A stretch of 64,000 nucleotides of DNA from G963665925 sp963678925 (GCA_963678925.1 OY787533.1:3410001-3474000); one strand, 5' to 3'. Positions 1 through 9,428 are shown, numbered from the stretch's first letter. The notes: generated from the letters alone by a model not told the origin. A program made the numbers and translations.

Positions 1-2220
1 ATAACAAAGTCCCTAGGAGAACTGCAGCGTAAAATGCGCAGTCTGGCACAGGGAGAGCTTGAGAATGCCCTGCATTCAGAGCTGGAAGTGAGACGTCCTT
101 TTTCTGAAATTGAAGACTTGGCATCTTCTACAAGAAGTATCATCGACCAGATGCGAACCTACTCTGAATCCATTGAAAGTCATAGACTGGAGCTGGAAGC
201 GCAGAACATTGAGCTGGTGGCTCAAGGTGAGGAACTCACTGATATCAATGGGAAGCTTGAAAGTGTCAATGTTCAGATGAAGGACATTCTTGATAATGTC
301 GGACAGGGATTTCTGAGATTTGAGTCAGACCTGATGATTCATACGGAGTATTCCAAGGAGTGCAGTACTCTTTTTGAGTTTTGTGTAGCCAATAAGAAAC
401 TGTCAAATCTTCTATATCCAAACGATGCCCAACAGGCAGAATTTGTAGATGATTTGCTGATTAAAATACTGACCAGCAAAGAGGAAAGTGTAGGTCTCTA
501 CTTACCCCTATTGCCAGATGAAGTGGTCATTCATGACCGTATCATTCGAATTGATTACAAGATTTCTGATGCGAAAACTGCCATGATTGTCATTCTTACG
601 GACATTACTGAAACCAGAGAACTTGAAGGTAAGATGGATGCAGAAAGGCAGATTCTGAAAATGGTTGTAAAAGCTATGGTACACAGGAGTTTGTTCGTTG
701 GCGTTGTCGAAAGCTTTGAACAGTTCATATATGATGGTAGTGCGGCAGGATGGCGGCTTGATGGCGCGACTGAGGATGAACTTAAATTCATCATGCGTCA
801 GCTGCATACCTTCAAGGGCAATTTCAGTCAGTTCGACGCAATCAATTTAACGCGTGCGCTTCATAATGCTGAGACAAAGATCCTTGAGGCTCTGAATTGT
901 GGTGACAGCTGTGAGTCAGCGGACATCGAAAGCAAAATTCTCATTGACCTCAAAGAGGCTTTTGCCAAGGACATGGACATTATAAGAAGCTACGTTGGAA
1001 GTGAGTATTTTGTTCAGAATGACCAGTTTGTCATTGAGAAGAACCGGATTCTTGAGATTGAGAAAAAAATGCAGAATGTACTGTCTGAGCAGGAATGTAA
1101 GATGCTTCTTCCAGATATAAGGAGCCTGCGTTATAAGTCGCTCAAAGAGCTTCTCAAAATGTATCCGGAATATTCGGCAAAACTCGCTGAGCGCCTTGAA
1201 AAATCCATAGCGCCATTTACCATTCAGGCAGATGACATTCTCGTGGATGAAGAGAAGTATCAGGGGCTTGCGAATGTCATTGTTCACATTTTCAGAAATG
1301 CTATTGATCATGGAATAGAAACGCCAGATGCACGTGTGGAGTCGGGCAAGGAAATGGTCGGCAGAATTTCCTGTATCGTATCGGATTTGGGACAGGCCTT
1401 TGAGTTGAATATCACCGATGATGGTGCCGGAATAGATTTAGATAGAATTAGGGACAAGCTTAAGGAAAACGGGTATTCGGACGATGCTGTGGCAAGGCTG
1501 AGTGAACGGGAGCTTCTGGATACCATATTTGAAGATGCCTTCACAACCCACCAGGAAGCAACCCTGCTTTCGGGTAGAGGCACTGGACTGGCAGCTGTCA
1601 AAAGAGCGGTGAATGAACTGGGTGGTAAGATCAGCATTAGTTCTTCCCTAGGAAAAGGAACTACCTTCACAATACGTATTCCATACGATACCGAACATGA
1701 GATGCGTGCCCTTAAAGCAGAAAACTTCCTTACAGAAGTGGCACATACCGCCTCTGACTATATCAACACCCATGTTGTAAATGACAGAAATGTCATTGCC
1801 AAGCCAATTGGCAGAACCAATCAGATCGAGCTGGGCGCAATGACTGCACTTGTGAGCTTGAAGGGGGTCATCAATGCCCTGATACTCATCAGTGTCAACG
1901 GGGCATTTGGAGAAAGACTTGCTTCCAGTTTTCTATATGACCCTGTACCAGAAGACGAAATCGAGTTGTACATCGGAGATGTTTTGGCGGAAATCTCCAA
2001 TACCATACTTGGGAATACCTTAGGGCATTTCGATGATGGACACGATTTTCTTCATATGGGGATTCCGGCAATTATTTCGAATAAAGGCGCATATGTCAGG
2101 TACTCTGAAGCGGAAATTTTGACATGCGAGTTTGAGTTTGATGACAGCTATATGAGTATACACATGATTCGATTAGAAGGCGATCAGATTGAGGAGGCAA
2201 CACTATGGCAAGAATACTAA
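1..2220 (+). CDS. CheA-like hybrid histidine kinase with C-terminal CheX-like domain (5' partial)
   Basis: The reading frame is open from base 1, so the N-terminal sensor and membrane segments lie outside the window; the first visible internal ATG is at 34. Numbering from that Met, residues 1-40 with the codons before them resemble the end of a HAMP domain, followed by a coiled coil (about 40-90) and a PAS-like stretch. An Hpt domain carries the phosphorylatable His258 in an LHTFKGN motif. A CheA-type ATPase domain follows, with an N box (NAIDHG), DDGAG and GRGTGL. The last ~165 residues contain DxxxExxN followed 22 residues later by Pro, the signature of CheC/CheX phosphatases. I infer a membrane kinase that both makes and removes phosphate on a CheY-like partner. 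It overlaps the next gene by 16 bases. The domain reading is by eye; the PAS assignment is weakest. Confidence 0.85.
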   Translation: MTKSLGELQRKMRSLAQGELENALHSELEVRRPFSEIEDLASSTRSIIDQMRTYSESIESHRLELEAQNIELVAQGEELTDINGKLESVNVQMKDILDNVGQGFLRFESDLMIHTEYSKECSTLFEFCVANKKLSNLLYPNDAQQAEFVDDLLIKILTSKEESVGLYLPLLPDEVVIHDRIIRIDYKISDAKTAMIVILTDITETRELEGKMDAERQILKMVVKAMVHRSLFVGVVESFEQFIYDGSAAGWRLDGATEDELKFIMRQLHTFKGNFSQFDAINLTRALHNAETKILEALNCGDSCESADIESKILIDLKEAFAKDMDIIRSYVGSEYFVQNDQFVIEKNRILEIEKKMQNVLSEQECKMLLPDIRSLRYKSLKELLKMYPEYSAKLAERLEKSIAPFTIQADDILVDEEKYQGLANVIVHIFRNAIDHGIETPDARVESGKEMVGRISCIVSDLGQAFELNITDDGAGIDLDRIRDKLKENGYSDDAVARLSERELLDTIFEDAFTTHQEATLLSGRGTGLAAVKRAVNELGGKISISSSLGKGTTFTIRIPYDTEHEMRALKAENFLTEVAHTASDYINTHVVNDRNVIAKPIGRTNQIELGAMTALVSLKGVINALILISVNGAFGERLASSFLYDPVPEDEIELYIGDVLAEISNTILGNTLGHFDDGHDFLHMGIPAIISNKGAYVRYSEAEILTCEFEFDDSYMSIHMIRLEGDQIEEATLWQEY

Positions 2221-2945
2221 TAGTAGATGATTCAGCGGTAATGAGACTTAATCTGAGAAAAATCCTCACGGATTCCGGACATGACGTTGTCGGCGAAGCA
2301 CCTAATGGTAAAGTTGCGCTCAACCTATATGAGAAGCTCTTGCCAGATCTTGTCACAATGGACATTACAATGCCGATCATGTCTGGTGTAGATGCCACTG
2401 GACTAATAATTTCAAAGTATCCAGAGGCAAAAATAGTCATGATCAGTGCCCTGAATCAGAAGAAAATGGTTTACGATGCTCTTAAGAATGGTGCCAAGCA
2501 CTATATCATCAAACCCATTGACAAAGAGAAGGTCATGAGTGTGCTGAGTGAGGTTCTCATGACAGAGAGTGAAGATGCAGGCCCTGAAGAAGCGGAGCCG
2601 GTAAAAAAGCCTGCGGAAAGCAGGGGACCGCATTTTCACATTGAAAATGTAAGCGGTGTTTTTGTCATTCGCTTCAGACCGGGTTTTACCAACCTGGATA
2701 TGGATGACATGAATACGGCCATGCAGGGGATTCTATTTATTAGCCCACTCAAGCTCAAGTTCGATTTTGGCGATTTGACCGAGTTCAATGACGGGTACTT
2801 GAACCGCATCATGGTCTATGCAAAGAAGGCACTTGAGAGTGGTGGTGAATACGAGTTTGTTGCAGGAACGGAGAATTTGAAGGAGATAATCCTGTTTAAA
2901 GAGGAGACGTATTTGCATGAAAAACACGATTCTGCTGATTTCTAA
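2205..2945 (+). CDS. CheY-like response regulator with extra C-terminal domain
   Basis: Residues 1-120 form a receiver domain: acidic pair D8-D9, phospho-acceptor D53 in a TMDITMP motif, S81 at the switch position and K103 in IIKP. A charged linker (about 122-142) joins it to a ~100-residue C-terminal domain that is not DNA-binding; its short strands and helices resemble a STAS-like fold, which is a guess. The start lies inside the end of the kinase gene behind GAGGAGG, so the two are translationally coupled. It is the natural phospho-acceptor of the CheA/CheX-type kinase upstream. Its 3' end overlaps the HD-GYP gene by 29 bases, so the three make one operon. Confidence 0.88.
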   Translation: MARILIVDDSAVMRLNLRKILTDSGHDVVGEAPNGKVALNLYEKLLPDLVTMDITMPIMSGVDATGLIISKYPEAKIVMISALNQKKMVYDALKNGAKHYIIKPIDKEKVMSVLSEVLMTESEDAGPEEAEPVKKPAESRGPHFHIENVSGVFVIRFRPGFTNLDMDDMNTAMQGILFISPLKLKFDFGDLTEFNDGYLNRIMVYAKKALESGGEYEFVAGTENLKEIILFKEETYLHEKHDSADF

Positions 2946-4431
2946 AGGAAGAAAACTCTATGAATATTTGAGCGGAATGATTGACCATAGCATATACACG
3001 CTGAACAACTCCAGTGCAGCGGAGGTCATGCAGAAGATCTTCATGACTCATCCGTTTTATTTGGTTGTAGACCTGGACCAGGTGACCATGCAGACGATTC
3101 AGACAATAAAGTCTGTGCAGGATCTGGACTACACGCCGATTTTGTATGTAGGCCATACCGAGTCTGTAGCCTTGCACAGAAAGAGTTTTCCAAAAGATCT
3201 GGCCATTGAGCTGAATAGGCTGGATGTTATGCTTGGATACCTGCTGAGTCAGGGATTGTCATTCAAGCTGGAATACAATAAGATCTCTGAGGCCTATGAG
3301 ACAATCGATACCCTGACAAGTGATGCCAAGTATGTTATGAACAGGTATTTGCTTGAGGATTATGGTGATTTCAGCTATTCCTCTGGTGAGGTCATCAACA
3401 GCATATTTGCCTCGAATCCAATTCTGCACAACAAGCCGGAGTATGTCTGGGTGGTTCATCCGGAGTATGCGGACCGCCTTGCCGTGCTCTTTAGAAAGGC
3501 GTCAAGTGCAGATGAATACTTGAAAGTACATGAAACCCACCTGAGTGAGGCGGACCAGTTCGGCTTTGATGTTTATGCTGAAAATGGCTTCAGAATGAAT
3601 TGTGAGCAGGAGCAGTTTTCTGATATTGACTTGAACTCACAGCATTTTCCTGACACTATGACAGGCAGACTTTCAGATTTAAAGAACTTCGCTGGCTACG
3701 GCATGGATCAGATTGTTGTCATAGGCTGCAATTATGGAAATCCGGTAGGCAATTACGAGTCATCCGTTCTGAAATCCATGACGGTGACCCTTGACCTGCT
3801 TGAAAATATTCGGCTTCAGGTACATGAGGTTGAAGGTGCCTTCAACTACACGCTCGATGCCCTGGCACGGGCGGCAGAGGCCAGTGATGATATGACGGGT
3901 CAGCATATACGCCGGGTCAATAAGTATTCGAGGTTTATTGCTGAAAATCTGGGGTTTGATCGGCATTTTGTTAAGGAAATATGCAACGCGGCACAAATGC
4001 ACGATGTTGGAAAAATCTATGTTGACAATCAGATTCTAAAAAAGCCTGGAAAGCTGACACAGGACGAATATCTGGAAATGAAGAAGCATACTGTATATGG
4101 TGAAATCATTATCGGACAATCTGAAAAGCTTACCATGGCTGCAGAAATCGCCCTGAATCACCATGAGAAAATGGATGGTACAGGCTATCCGAATGGCATC
4201 AAGGGAGAGGCTATCCCTGTGAGTGCACGGATTGTCATGCTTGCTGACATTTACGATGCACTTCGAAGTGACCGGTCCTATAAATCTGGTTTCAGTCATG
4301 AAAAAACAATGGACATTATCTTGAATGGCGATGGGCGGGTTGAGCCACATCATTTTGACCCGGAGGTCTGGCGCGTATTCAAGGACCATCACGATACATT
4401 CAATAGCATATTCGATTCAATGGAAGGTTAG
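2917..4431 (+). CDS. HD-GYP domain c-di-GMP phosphodiesterase
   Basis: The C-terminal third is a canonical HD-GYP domain: His362-Asp363 in MHDVGKI, a later NHHEKMDGTGYPNG segment with Gly423-Tyr424-Pro425, and the ADIYDALRSDRSYK motif. Such domains hydrolyse cyclic di-GMP to pGpG or GMP using bound metals. The first ~115 residues look like a degenerate receiver (VVDLD but no clear full acidic pocket), and the middle (about 120-300) is an unrecognised sensory region. GAGGAG precedes the start by 10 bases, inside the upstream regulator gene. Position in the kinase/CheY operon suggests that the phosphorelay controls c-di-GMP breakdown. Confidence 0.88.
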   Translation: MKNTILLISKGRKLYEYLSGMIDHSIYTLNNSSAAEVMQKIFMTHPFYLVVDLDQVTMQTIQTIKSVQDLDYTPILYVGHTESVALHRKSFPKDLAIELNRLDVMLGYLLSQGLSFKLEYNKISEAYETIDTLTSDAKYVMNRYLLEDYGDFSYSSGEVINSIFASNPILHNKPEYVWVVHPEYADRLAVLFRKASSADEYLKVHETHLSEADQFGFDVYAENGFRMNCEQEQFSDIDLNSQHFPDTMTGRLSDLKNFAGYGMDQIVVIGCNYGNPVGNYESSVLKSMTVTLDLLENIRLQVHEVEGAFNYTLDALARAAEASDDMTGQHIRRVNKYSRFIAENLGFDRHFVKEICNAAQMHDVGKIYVDNQILKKPGKLTQDEYLEMKKHTVYGEIIIGQSEKLTMAAEIALNHHEKMDGTGYPNGIKGEAIPVSARIVMLADIYDALRSDRSYKSGFSHEKTMDIILNGDGRVEPHHFDPEVWRVFKDHHDTFNSIFDSMEG

Positions 4432-4444
4432 TGGAAACAGATTT

Positions 4445-5518
4445 ATGAGAAACAAAGAGGAAATACAGCACGCCCTTCTGGCGTGGTACGAAAATGAAAA
4501 AAGGGATTTGCCGTGGCGAAAAACTTCCGACCCCTATAGGATTTGGATTTCTGAAGTCATGCTCCAGCAGACTCAGGTTGAAACCGTTAAGGGCTACTAT
4601 GAGAGGTTTTTGAAAACCTATCCGACTGTGGATACCCTGGCCTTAGGTGATGATGACACACTTATGAAGCTTTGGGAGGGATTGGGCTACTATTCTCGGG
4701 CCAGAAATCTGAAACGTGCAGCCTATTTGCTTCACACGGAGTATGGGGGAATTATGCCGACTGAACTTGGCGAAATTCGAAAGCTACCCGGCATAGGGCC
4801 ATATACGGCAGGTGCGGTACTCTCAATAGCATATGGGAAAGCGGTGCCTGCAGTAGATGGAAATGTCATTCGTGTTTACAGCAGACTTTTCTCCGTGCTT
4901 GAGCCGGTAGATACCAAAGAAGCCAAAGAGACAATCAATCAAATTGCAGATGCCCTTGTTCATAATGGAGATCCCGGAAGCTACAATCAGGCTCTGATGG
5001 AACTTGGCGCAATGGTTTGTACACCTAGAAATCCCAGATGTGACACTTGTCCCGTATCACACTGCTGCATGGCGCTCGAGGGTGGCATACAGGCAGAACT
5101 GCCGCGTAAGCTCCCTAAGAAGGCTAAAAAAGAAATGGACGTTTACGCCATGGTAGTGAGAAAAGAAGCTGAATTTCTTGTCGTACGGCGTCAGTCTGGT
5201 GGCCTGCTTGAAGGCTTATGGAGCCTGCCATCTGTTGAGATTGACAGACACAAAGAAAAAGCAGTGGATATGAAATCGCACTGCTTGGACTATTTGAAAG
5301 ATAATTTTGACATGGATGCCGTATTCTCAGAGGAGCTTGGGAAGGCGTCCCATGTATTCACACACATAAAGTGGCATATTCATGTCCTTGCGTTTGAATG
5401 GGTGTCTGGCGAAATTCCTGCATTTCCTGAATCCATGTGGATCAAGGCGTCCGAAATCGGGACGTATGCATTTCCGACAGCCTATAAGAAGGCACTGCGC
5501 AGTGCGTCGCTCTTGTAG
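4445..5518 (+). CDS. mutY: A/G-specific adenine DNA glycosylase MutY
   Basis: It removes adenine mispaired with 8-oxoguanine (base excision repair). From the chosen ATG the protein is 357 residues and the catalytic residues fall at Glu37 (SEVMLQQTQV) and Asp138 (VDGNV), the same numbers as in E. coli MutY, which supports this start over a longer in-frame upstream extension. The helix-hairpin-helix LPGIGPYTAGA is at about 114-124. A 4Fe-4S loop with Cys spacing x6, x2 and x4-5 follows near 190-210, then a Nudix-like 8-oxoG recognition domain to the end. The ribosome site is weak. The 3' end overlaps the convergent EAL gene by 37 bases. Confidence 0.95.
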   Translation: MRNKEEIQHALLAWYENEKRDLPWRKTSDPYRIWISEVMLQQTQVETVKGYYERFLKTYPTVDTLALGDDDTLMKLWEGLGYYSRARNLKRAAYLLHTEYGGIMPTELGEIRKLPGIGPYTAGAVLSIAYGKAVPAVDGNVIRVYSRLFSVLEPVDTKEAKETINQIADALVHNGDPGSYNQALMELGAMVCTPRNPRCDTCPVSHCCMALEGGIQAELPRKLPKKAKKEMDVYAMVVRKEAEFLVVRRQSGGLLEGLWSLPSVEIDRHKEKAVDMKSHCLDYLKDNFDMDAVFSEELGKASHVFTHIKWHIHVLAFEWVSGEIPAFPESMWIKASEIGTYAFPTAYKKALRSASLL

Positions 5519-7335
5519 GGACCGCTGGTGTTGAAATTGACATATAGAATTTCGGAGGCGTTGCCGTCGATGGGAATAATCTCACAGGCACTGCCTCTTA
5601 TTTTTTTGACAATCTTTTTGATTTTAGCCATTTCTGCGGAAAATCGTTCTACAGTTTGCAGCCCCTCAGGGTTTCCGTACAGACCAGCGATAGACAGGGA
5701 TGTGATGTCATACTGCTTAGTTTCTCCAAACCTGTCTTCCGTAAGAATATAGCCCTTTTCGCGGTCCTGTTCATTGTAGAACTCAATGATTTTCGAATCA
5801 AAGCTTGTAAGTATATCTGTTACCATCTGCTGAAGTTTGTCGGTATCGCTGGTTTCAATGACCGCAACGAAGTCATCGCCGCCGATGTGGCCGACAAAGC
5901 TGTTTATGGAGTCTCTGCTCTTGATTTTGTCCTGAATGATCTGGGCTGTGGTCTTGATGATTTTATCACCGTTGTCAAAGCCGTAGACATCGTTGTATGC
6001 CTTGAAGTTGTCCAGGTCAAAGTATAAGGTGCAGCAGGGTGTACTGTAAGTAATGGTGTCGTTGAGAACGCGGTTGATGATGGTGTTTCCAGGCAGACCG
6101 GTAAGCGGGTTCGTCTCCCTGGCATAGTCGCGTTCAAGCTGTATGGCATACTGAAGCAGGTTTTTTACGGTGACAAGGCCATGGTATTTGGCACCAAGGG
6201 TGACGACAATGGTATCGTAAATATGGTCGTTGCTCCGTGCCATGGCGAGTTCGGCCACTTTGTTGATTGCCATGTAGTAGTCGACAACAAGCGGAGATTC
6301 ATCCATAAGCAATGACACTGGACGATTCATATAGAGGGCATGACCATATTGTGAGGCAAGTGTCTGGTAAAAGGCCTGCTTTGTGATAAGGCCGTCTACA
6401 AAGCCCTTGCGGGTAATGCATACCCCCTCTGTTCGATTGTCATCAAAAGCTTCGGCGAGCTTGTTGCCTTTGGTCTCTGGGGCAACGCTGGGCCTTTGCT
6501 CGGCAAGGGGACCGATAAAATGATAGTTTGAGCTGTAATTGCCGTTGTTTTCGATTTGCTGGTGATACCTGTGCATGGATGTAATGAGTGCATCAGAAAG
6601 GGAAAGAAGCTTGCTCGCAGGGCGTTGAAAGTAATAGCCCTGGCCTGCATAGACGCCGAGGCGAATCAGTGTTTTAAGTTCTTCCTTTTTTTCAATGCCT
6701 TCAGCGATAATTCGAATGTTTGTATTGTTGCCAAGTTGAACAAAGCTTTTGACAATGGCTTGTTTGAATGAGTCCTTGTGAATATCTCTGACGATATTCA
6801 TATCAATTTTGATGAAATGCGGTTTTGTTTCTACGATTGTGTTCATGCCAGAATAGCCAGAACCGGCATCATCAATCGCAATCTTATAGCCCTGATTGGT
6901 GTAGTATTTCAGTATTTCGGTAAAGGCCTCATAATCCTCAATAGCCGTTCTTTCAGTTATTTCAAAGATGATGTTATCTGGAGAAATGCCGAACTTCTCA
7001 AGGTATTCCTTAGTAAGGCCTTTTTCGAATTTGGGGTCTTTGATTACGTTGGGGTCTACGTTGAGAAAAAGGAACTGATTGTCGTTGAGACCATGTGCCC
7101 GTTCAATGGCAAGGCTTCGAAGCAGGATTTCCAAATCCCAAAGCATATCATGGATTTCAGCTGCCGCAAGCAAGTTCTCTGGATTCTGAAAGAGCGTGTT
7201 TGAAGGGCCGCGGCTGAGGGCTTCGTAACCGATGATATCCCCTTGGTCGAGTTTGACAATGGGCTGGTAAACTGTTTGTATGTCTTTGTGGCGAATGATG
7301 CGTTGGATTTCAAGTGCGTATGCTGTGTCTTTCAT
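5482..7335 (-). CDS. EAL-CBS-GGDEF cyclic di-GMP signalling protein
   Basis: A 617-residue cytoplasmic protein without membrane segments. Order: EAL phosphodiesterase domain (about 10-250) with EAL in YEALSRGP, FEITERT, DDAGSGYS, IKID and AEGIE, so catalytic residues look intact; a CBS-like pair (about 275-395); and a GGDEF domain (about 400-560) whose active-site loop reads GGDDF. GG(D/E)EF is the usual active form, so cyclase activity is uncertain and the domain may only bind GTP. No RxxD inhibitory site is visible before the loop. Start ATG follows GGGAGG. It stands alone on the minus strand and is convergent with mutY. The CBS region suggests control by a nucleotide. Confidence 0.9.
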   Translation of the reverse strand: MKDTAYALEIQRIIRHKDIQTVYQPIVKLDQGDIIGYEALSRGPSNTLFQNPENLLAAAEIHDMLWDLEILLRSLAIERAHGLNDNQFLFLNVDPNVIKDPKFEKGLTKEYLEKFGISPDNIIFEITERTAIEDYEAFTEILKYYTNQGYKIAIDDAGSGYSGMNTIVETKPHFIKIDMNIVRDIHKDSFKQAIVKSFVQLGNNTNIRIIAEGIEKKEELKTLIRLGVYAGQGYYFQRPASKLLSLSDALITSMHRYHQQIENNGNYSSNYHFIGPLAEQRPSVAPETKGNKLAEAFDDNRTEGVCITRKGFVDGLITKQAFYQTLASQYGHALYMNRPVSLLMDESPLVVDYYMAINKVAELAMARSNDHIYDTIVVTLGAKYHGLVTVKNLLQYAIQLERDYARETNPLTGLPGNTIINRVLNDTITYSTPCCTLYFDLDNFKAYNDVYGFDNGDKIIKTTAQIIQDKIKSRDSINSFVGHIGGDDFVAVIETSDTDKLQQMVTDILTSFDSKIIEFYNEQDREKGYILTEDRFGETKQYDITSLSIAGLYGNPEGLQTVERFSAEMAKIKKIVKKIRGSACEIIPIDGNASEILYVNFNTSGPYKSDALRSAFL

Positions 7336-7483
7336 AACTGCCTCCCAGTTAATAACCGTTTCGTACGCAAATAGTATAAAGATACCACGTAAAAATTAGG
7401 TTGCAGTCGAGTTAAAGGCTTGTTAAGTGGGTATATATATTACGAAAAATTAACAATTTGGCATGATTTGAGGAGGAAAACCA

Positions 7484-7750
7484 ATGAAACGCTTGAATGA
7501 AAGTGCTGAAGTCAGCCATTTGCTGGATACTTTTATTTGCCCACAGTGCAGTTCTCCTTCACTGAAGATAATTGACAATCAATATGGTCGCTGTGGCAAT
7601 GATGGATGTGACTACGAGGGACGTGTTAAAACGAGACAGCCAAAGCCGCACGAGGACCAAATGCTGTGTGTAATCGTGGACAATGAGCTATACTGTATTG
7701 AAAAGGATGATCTGGAAGCACCGCTGATTAGAGCTGAAAAAGACGAGTAA
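7484..7750 (+). CDS. Small zinc-ribbon protein, function unknown
   Basis: An 88-residue protein with Cys19-x2-Cys22 and Cys37-x4-Cys42, which should form one treble-clef or ribbon-type zinc site. The C-terminal half is acidic and has no recognised domain. A strong ribosome site (GAGGAGG) sits 7 bases before the ATG, and a perfect 13-bp terminator hairpin follows 21 bases after the stop, so it is probably a real single-gene unit. I do not recognise the family; zinc ribbons of this size often touch nucleic acid or other proteins, but that is not shown here. Confidence 0.75.
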   Translation: MKRLNESAEVSHLLDTFICPQCSSPSLKIIDNQYGRCGNDGCDYEGRVKTRQPKPHEDQMLCVIVDNELYCIEKDDLEAPLIRAEKDE

Positions 7751-7771
7751 ATAGCGTGCATATATGAAAAT

Positions 7772-7800
7772 GAGGGGTTGTCACTTAGTGACAACCCCTC
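7772..7800. terminator. Bidirectional intrinsic terminator
   Basis: A perfect 13-bp stem with a 3-base loop lies between the convergent zinc-ribbon and lipid-kinase genes. The T-run is better on the minus strand (TTTT three bases after the stem), so it mainly serves the lipid kinase gene. Confidence 0.75.
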
Positions 7801-7824
7801 AGACTGTTTACAAACTTTGTTAGA

Positions 7825-8730
7825 CTAGTGCTTCCTTTTAATGAGAACCTCAATTGCAGAAGGGATGATCTCAAGATTGAGTGGAAGTCTGCCCGCATAC
7901 TCGCCATCAAAGTCAAGCTCGATATCATCATGGTCTACCGCTCTTATGCTCAGCTTGTTGGTTCTGAAGTAGAGGACCTTGTCATGATTGATGTGCTCGC
8001 CCTTGAGTACAGCTAGAAAGAGTTCAGCTGCCTTCTGGATGTTTTCTGATGCCTTGATGAAAACACAATCAAGGAGCCCGTCCTGCATTTCAGCAAGTGG
8101 AACGAGCCGGTCAAAGCCACCAATGGTAGGTGAGTTTGAGATGATGAAGAGGTTGAACATGCCCTCACTGATTTCATCTTCGTGTTCAATTATTAATGGG
8201 TAGGCACGCAGACCGCTTGAAGTGAGCTCTCGAAGCACCTCTAGGTAATATGCGGTTCTTCCCAGCATGTGCTTCAGTTCAACGGGTGTCTTATGCGCGA
8301 CGGCAGTAATCATGCCACCCGCTACGACATTGAGAAAATAACGGTCCTCTGATTTGCCAATATCGATGGGCTCATAATAGAAATCATCAATCATATTGCA
8401 GAATTCAACAGGGTCGTTGCTGATTCCAAGATGCTTGGCGATATCGTTCATAGTGCCCTCATGAAGGAGCGCCAGAGGGATTTTTTTCCCCGACTCGTAA
8501 ATGCCGCTTGCCACTTCGTTTATGGTGCCATCTCCACCTGCTGCGATAATGATTTGCCAGGGGCCATTGGCTGATAGCTTGGCTTCTCTTCTGCCGTCGC
8601 CCGGAGACCTTGTGGCATATTTGTTGACCGTGTAGCCGCGGTCAAGCAGTATGCGAGCAACATGGTTTACCCTGTCCTCAGCGGCACCGCGACCGGAAAT
8701 CGGGTTATATATGATTTTTACGAATTTCAT
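7825..8730 (-). CDS. Diacylglycerol/lipid kinase family protein (DagK/YegS-like)
   Basis: The protein is 301 residues. It contains the phosphate-binding IYNPISGRG near the N terminus and the nucleotide-binding GGDGTINEVASG, the two hallmarks of the DAGK catalytic family. Members phosphorylate diacylglycerol (recycling it to phosphatidate) or related lipids at the inner membrane face; the exact substrate cannot be read from the sequence. I place the start at the ATG preceded by GGTGG; an in-frame extension of 25 residues has no ribosome site. Divergent genes on both sides suggest its own promoter. Confidence 0.88.
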   Translation of the reverse strand: MKFVKIIYNPISGRGAAEDRVNHVARILLDRGYTVNKYATRSPGDGRREAKLSANGPWQIIIAAGGDGTINEVASGIYESGKKIPLALLHEGTMNDIAKHLGISNDPVEFCNMIDDFYYEPIDIGKSEDRYFLNVVAGGMITAVAHKTPVELKHMLGRTAYYLEVLRELTSSGLRAYPLIIEHEDEISEGMFNLFIISNSPTIGGFDRLVPLAEMQDGLLDCVFIKASENIQKAAELFLAVLKGEHINHDKVLYFRTNKLSIRAVDHDDIELDFDGEYAGRLPLNLEIIPSAIEVLIKRKH

Positions 8731-8832
8731 AAAACCACCACCTGTGTATGGTATTAATACCCAATATAAAAAGGCCTGGACAAAAATACGTGTATAAAAT
8801 ATCAAGTATTGTCTCTACGTGCATAAGAAAAT

Positions 8833-8860
8833 AAGCCACCTGAAGAATATCAGGTGGCTT
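8833..8860 (-). terminator. Intrinsic terminator of greA
   Basis: A perfect 11-bp stem with a 6-base loop lies just after the greA stop on the minus strand and is followed there by a T-rich run (TATTTTCTT). Confidence 0.8.
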
Positions 8861-8873
8861 GTTTGCACATTAA

Positions 8874-9335
8874 TTATAGGATTTCAAGAATCGTGATTTT
8901 TGTAACGCCACCTGGAGTCTGGATATCCACAGTTTCACCAACAGCCTTGCCAATAAGACCAGCGCCGATAGGTGATTCATTGGAAAGCTTGCCTTCAAAT
9001 GGATCTGCTTCGATTGTAGATACGATTTTGATTGTGTCTTCTTCGTTTTCGTCAACGTAAAGAATTTTCAGCTCTGTGTTCATAGAAACAGCTGTTCCAT
9101 CCGCATCCGCAACAAGCTCGTAGTTTTCAAGCATTTCGCGTAGACGAAGGATTTCTGTCTCGTTGTGCGATTGTGCTTCGCGCGCAGCATGATACTCTGC
9201 ATTTTCAGAGAGGTCACCGAATTCACGCGCTTTCTTGATTTCTTCAGAAATTTCCTTACGTTTGATAATAAGGTGGTCCATTTCTACCTGCACCTTTTCA
9301 AGTGCACTTTGTGTCATAAGAATTTTCTTTGCCAT
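8874..9335 (-). CDS. greA: Transcription elongation factor GreA
   Basis: GreA enters the RNA polymerase secondary channel and stimulates cleavage of backtracked transcripts. The protein is 153 residues, normal for the family. It has the N-terminal coiled coil (about 10-75, including the acidic tip EFGDLSENAEYHAAREAQ, whose Asp/Glu pair is the functional site) and the C-terminal FKBP-like domain ending in GGVTKITILEIL. GAGGAG lies 9 bases before the ATG at 9335; a TTG three codons upstream is too close to that site. Monocistronic, with its own terminator. Confidence 0.96.
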   Translation of the reverse strand: MAKKILMTQSALEKVQVEMDHLIIKRKEISEEIKKAREFGDLSENAEYHAAREAQSHNETEILRLREMLENYELVADADGTAVSMNTELKILYVDENEEDTIKIVSTIEADPFEGKLSNESPIGAGLIGKAVGETVDIQTPGGVTKITILEIL

Positions 9336-9404
9336 ATAGTTCAACTCCTCTTTAGTGATCTTGCAGGAATTATTTTGCTAAATAGAATCAGGCTTAATCT
9401 TAAA

Positions 9405-9428
9405 ACCTGCTGATTAATGGATTGTCAA
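9405..9428 (-). promoter_or_regulatory. Probable greA promoter
   Basis: On the minus strand TTGACA (9428-9423) is followed after about 17-19 bases by a T/A-rich -10-like region (TTTTAA/TAAGAT). The -35 is perfect and the -10 is imprecise. Confidence 0.5.

Noticed and set aside
4325..4444. Longer mutY with 40 extra N-terminal residues
   Set aside because: The extension lies within the HD-GYP gene in another frame, and catalytic Glu37/Asp138 numbering matches E. coli only with the ATG at 4445.
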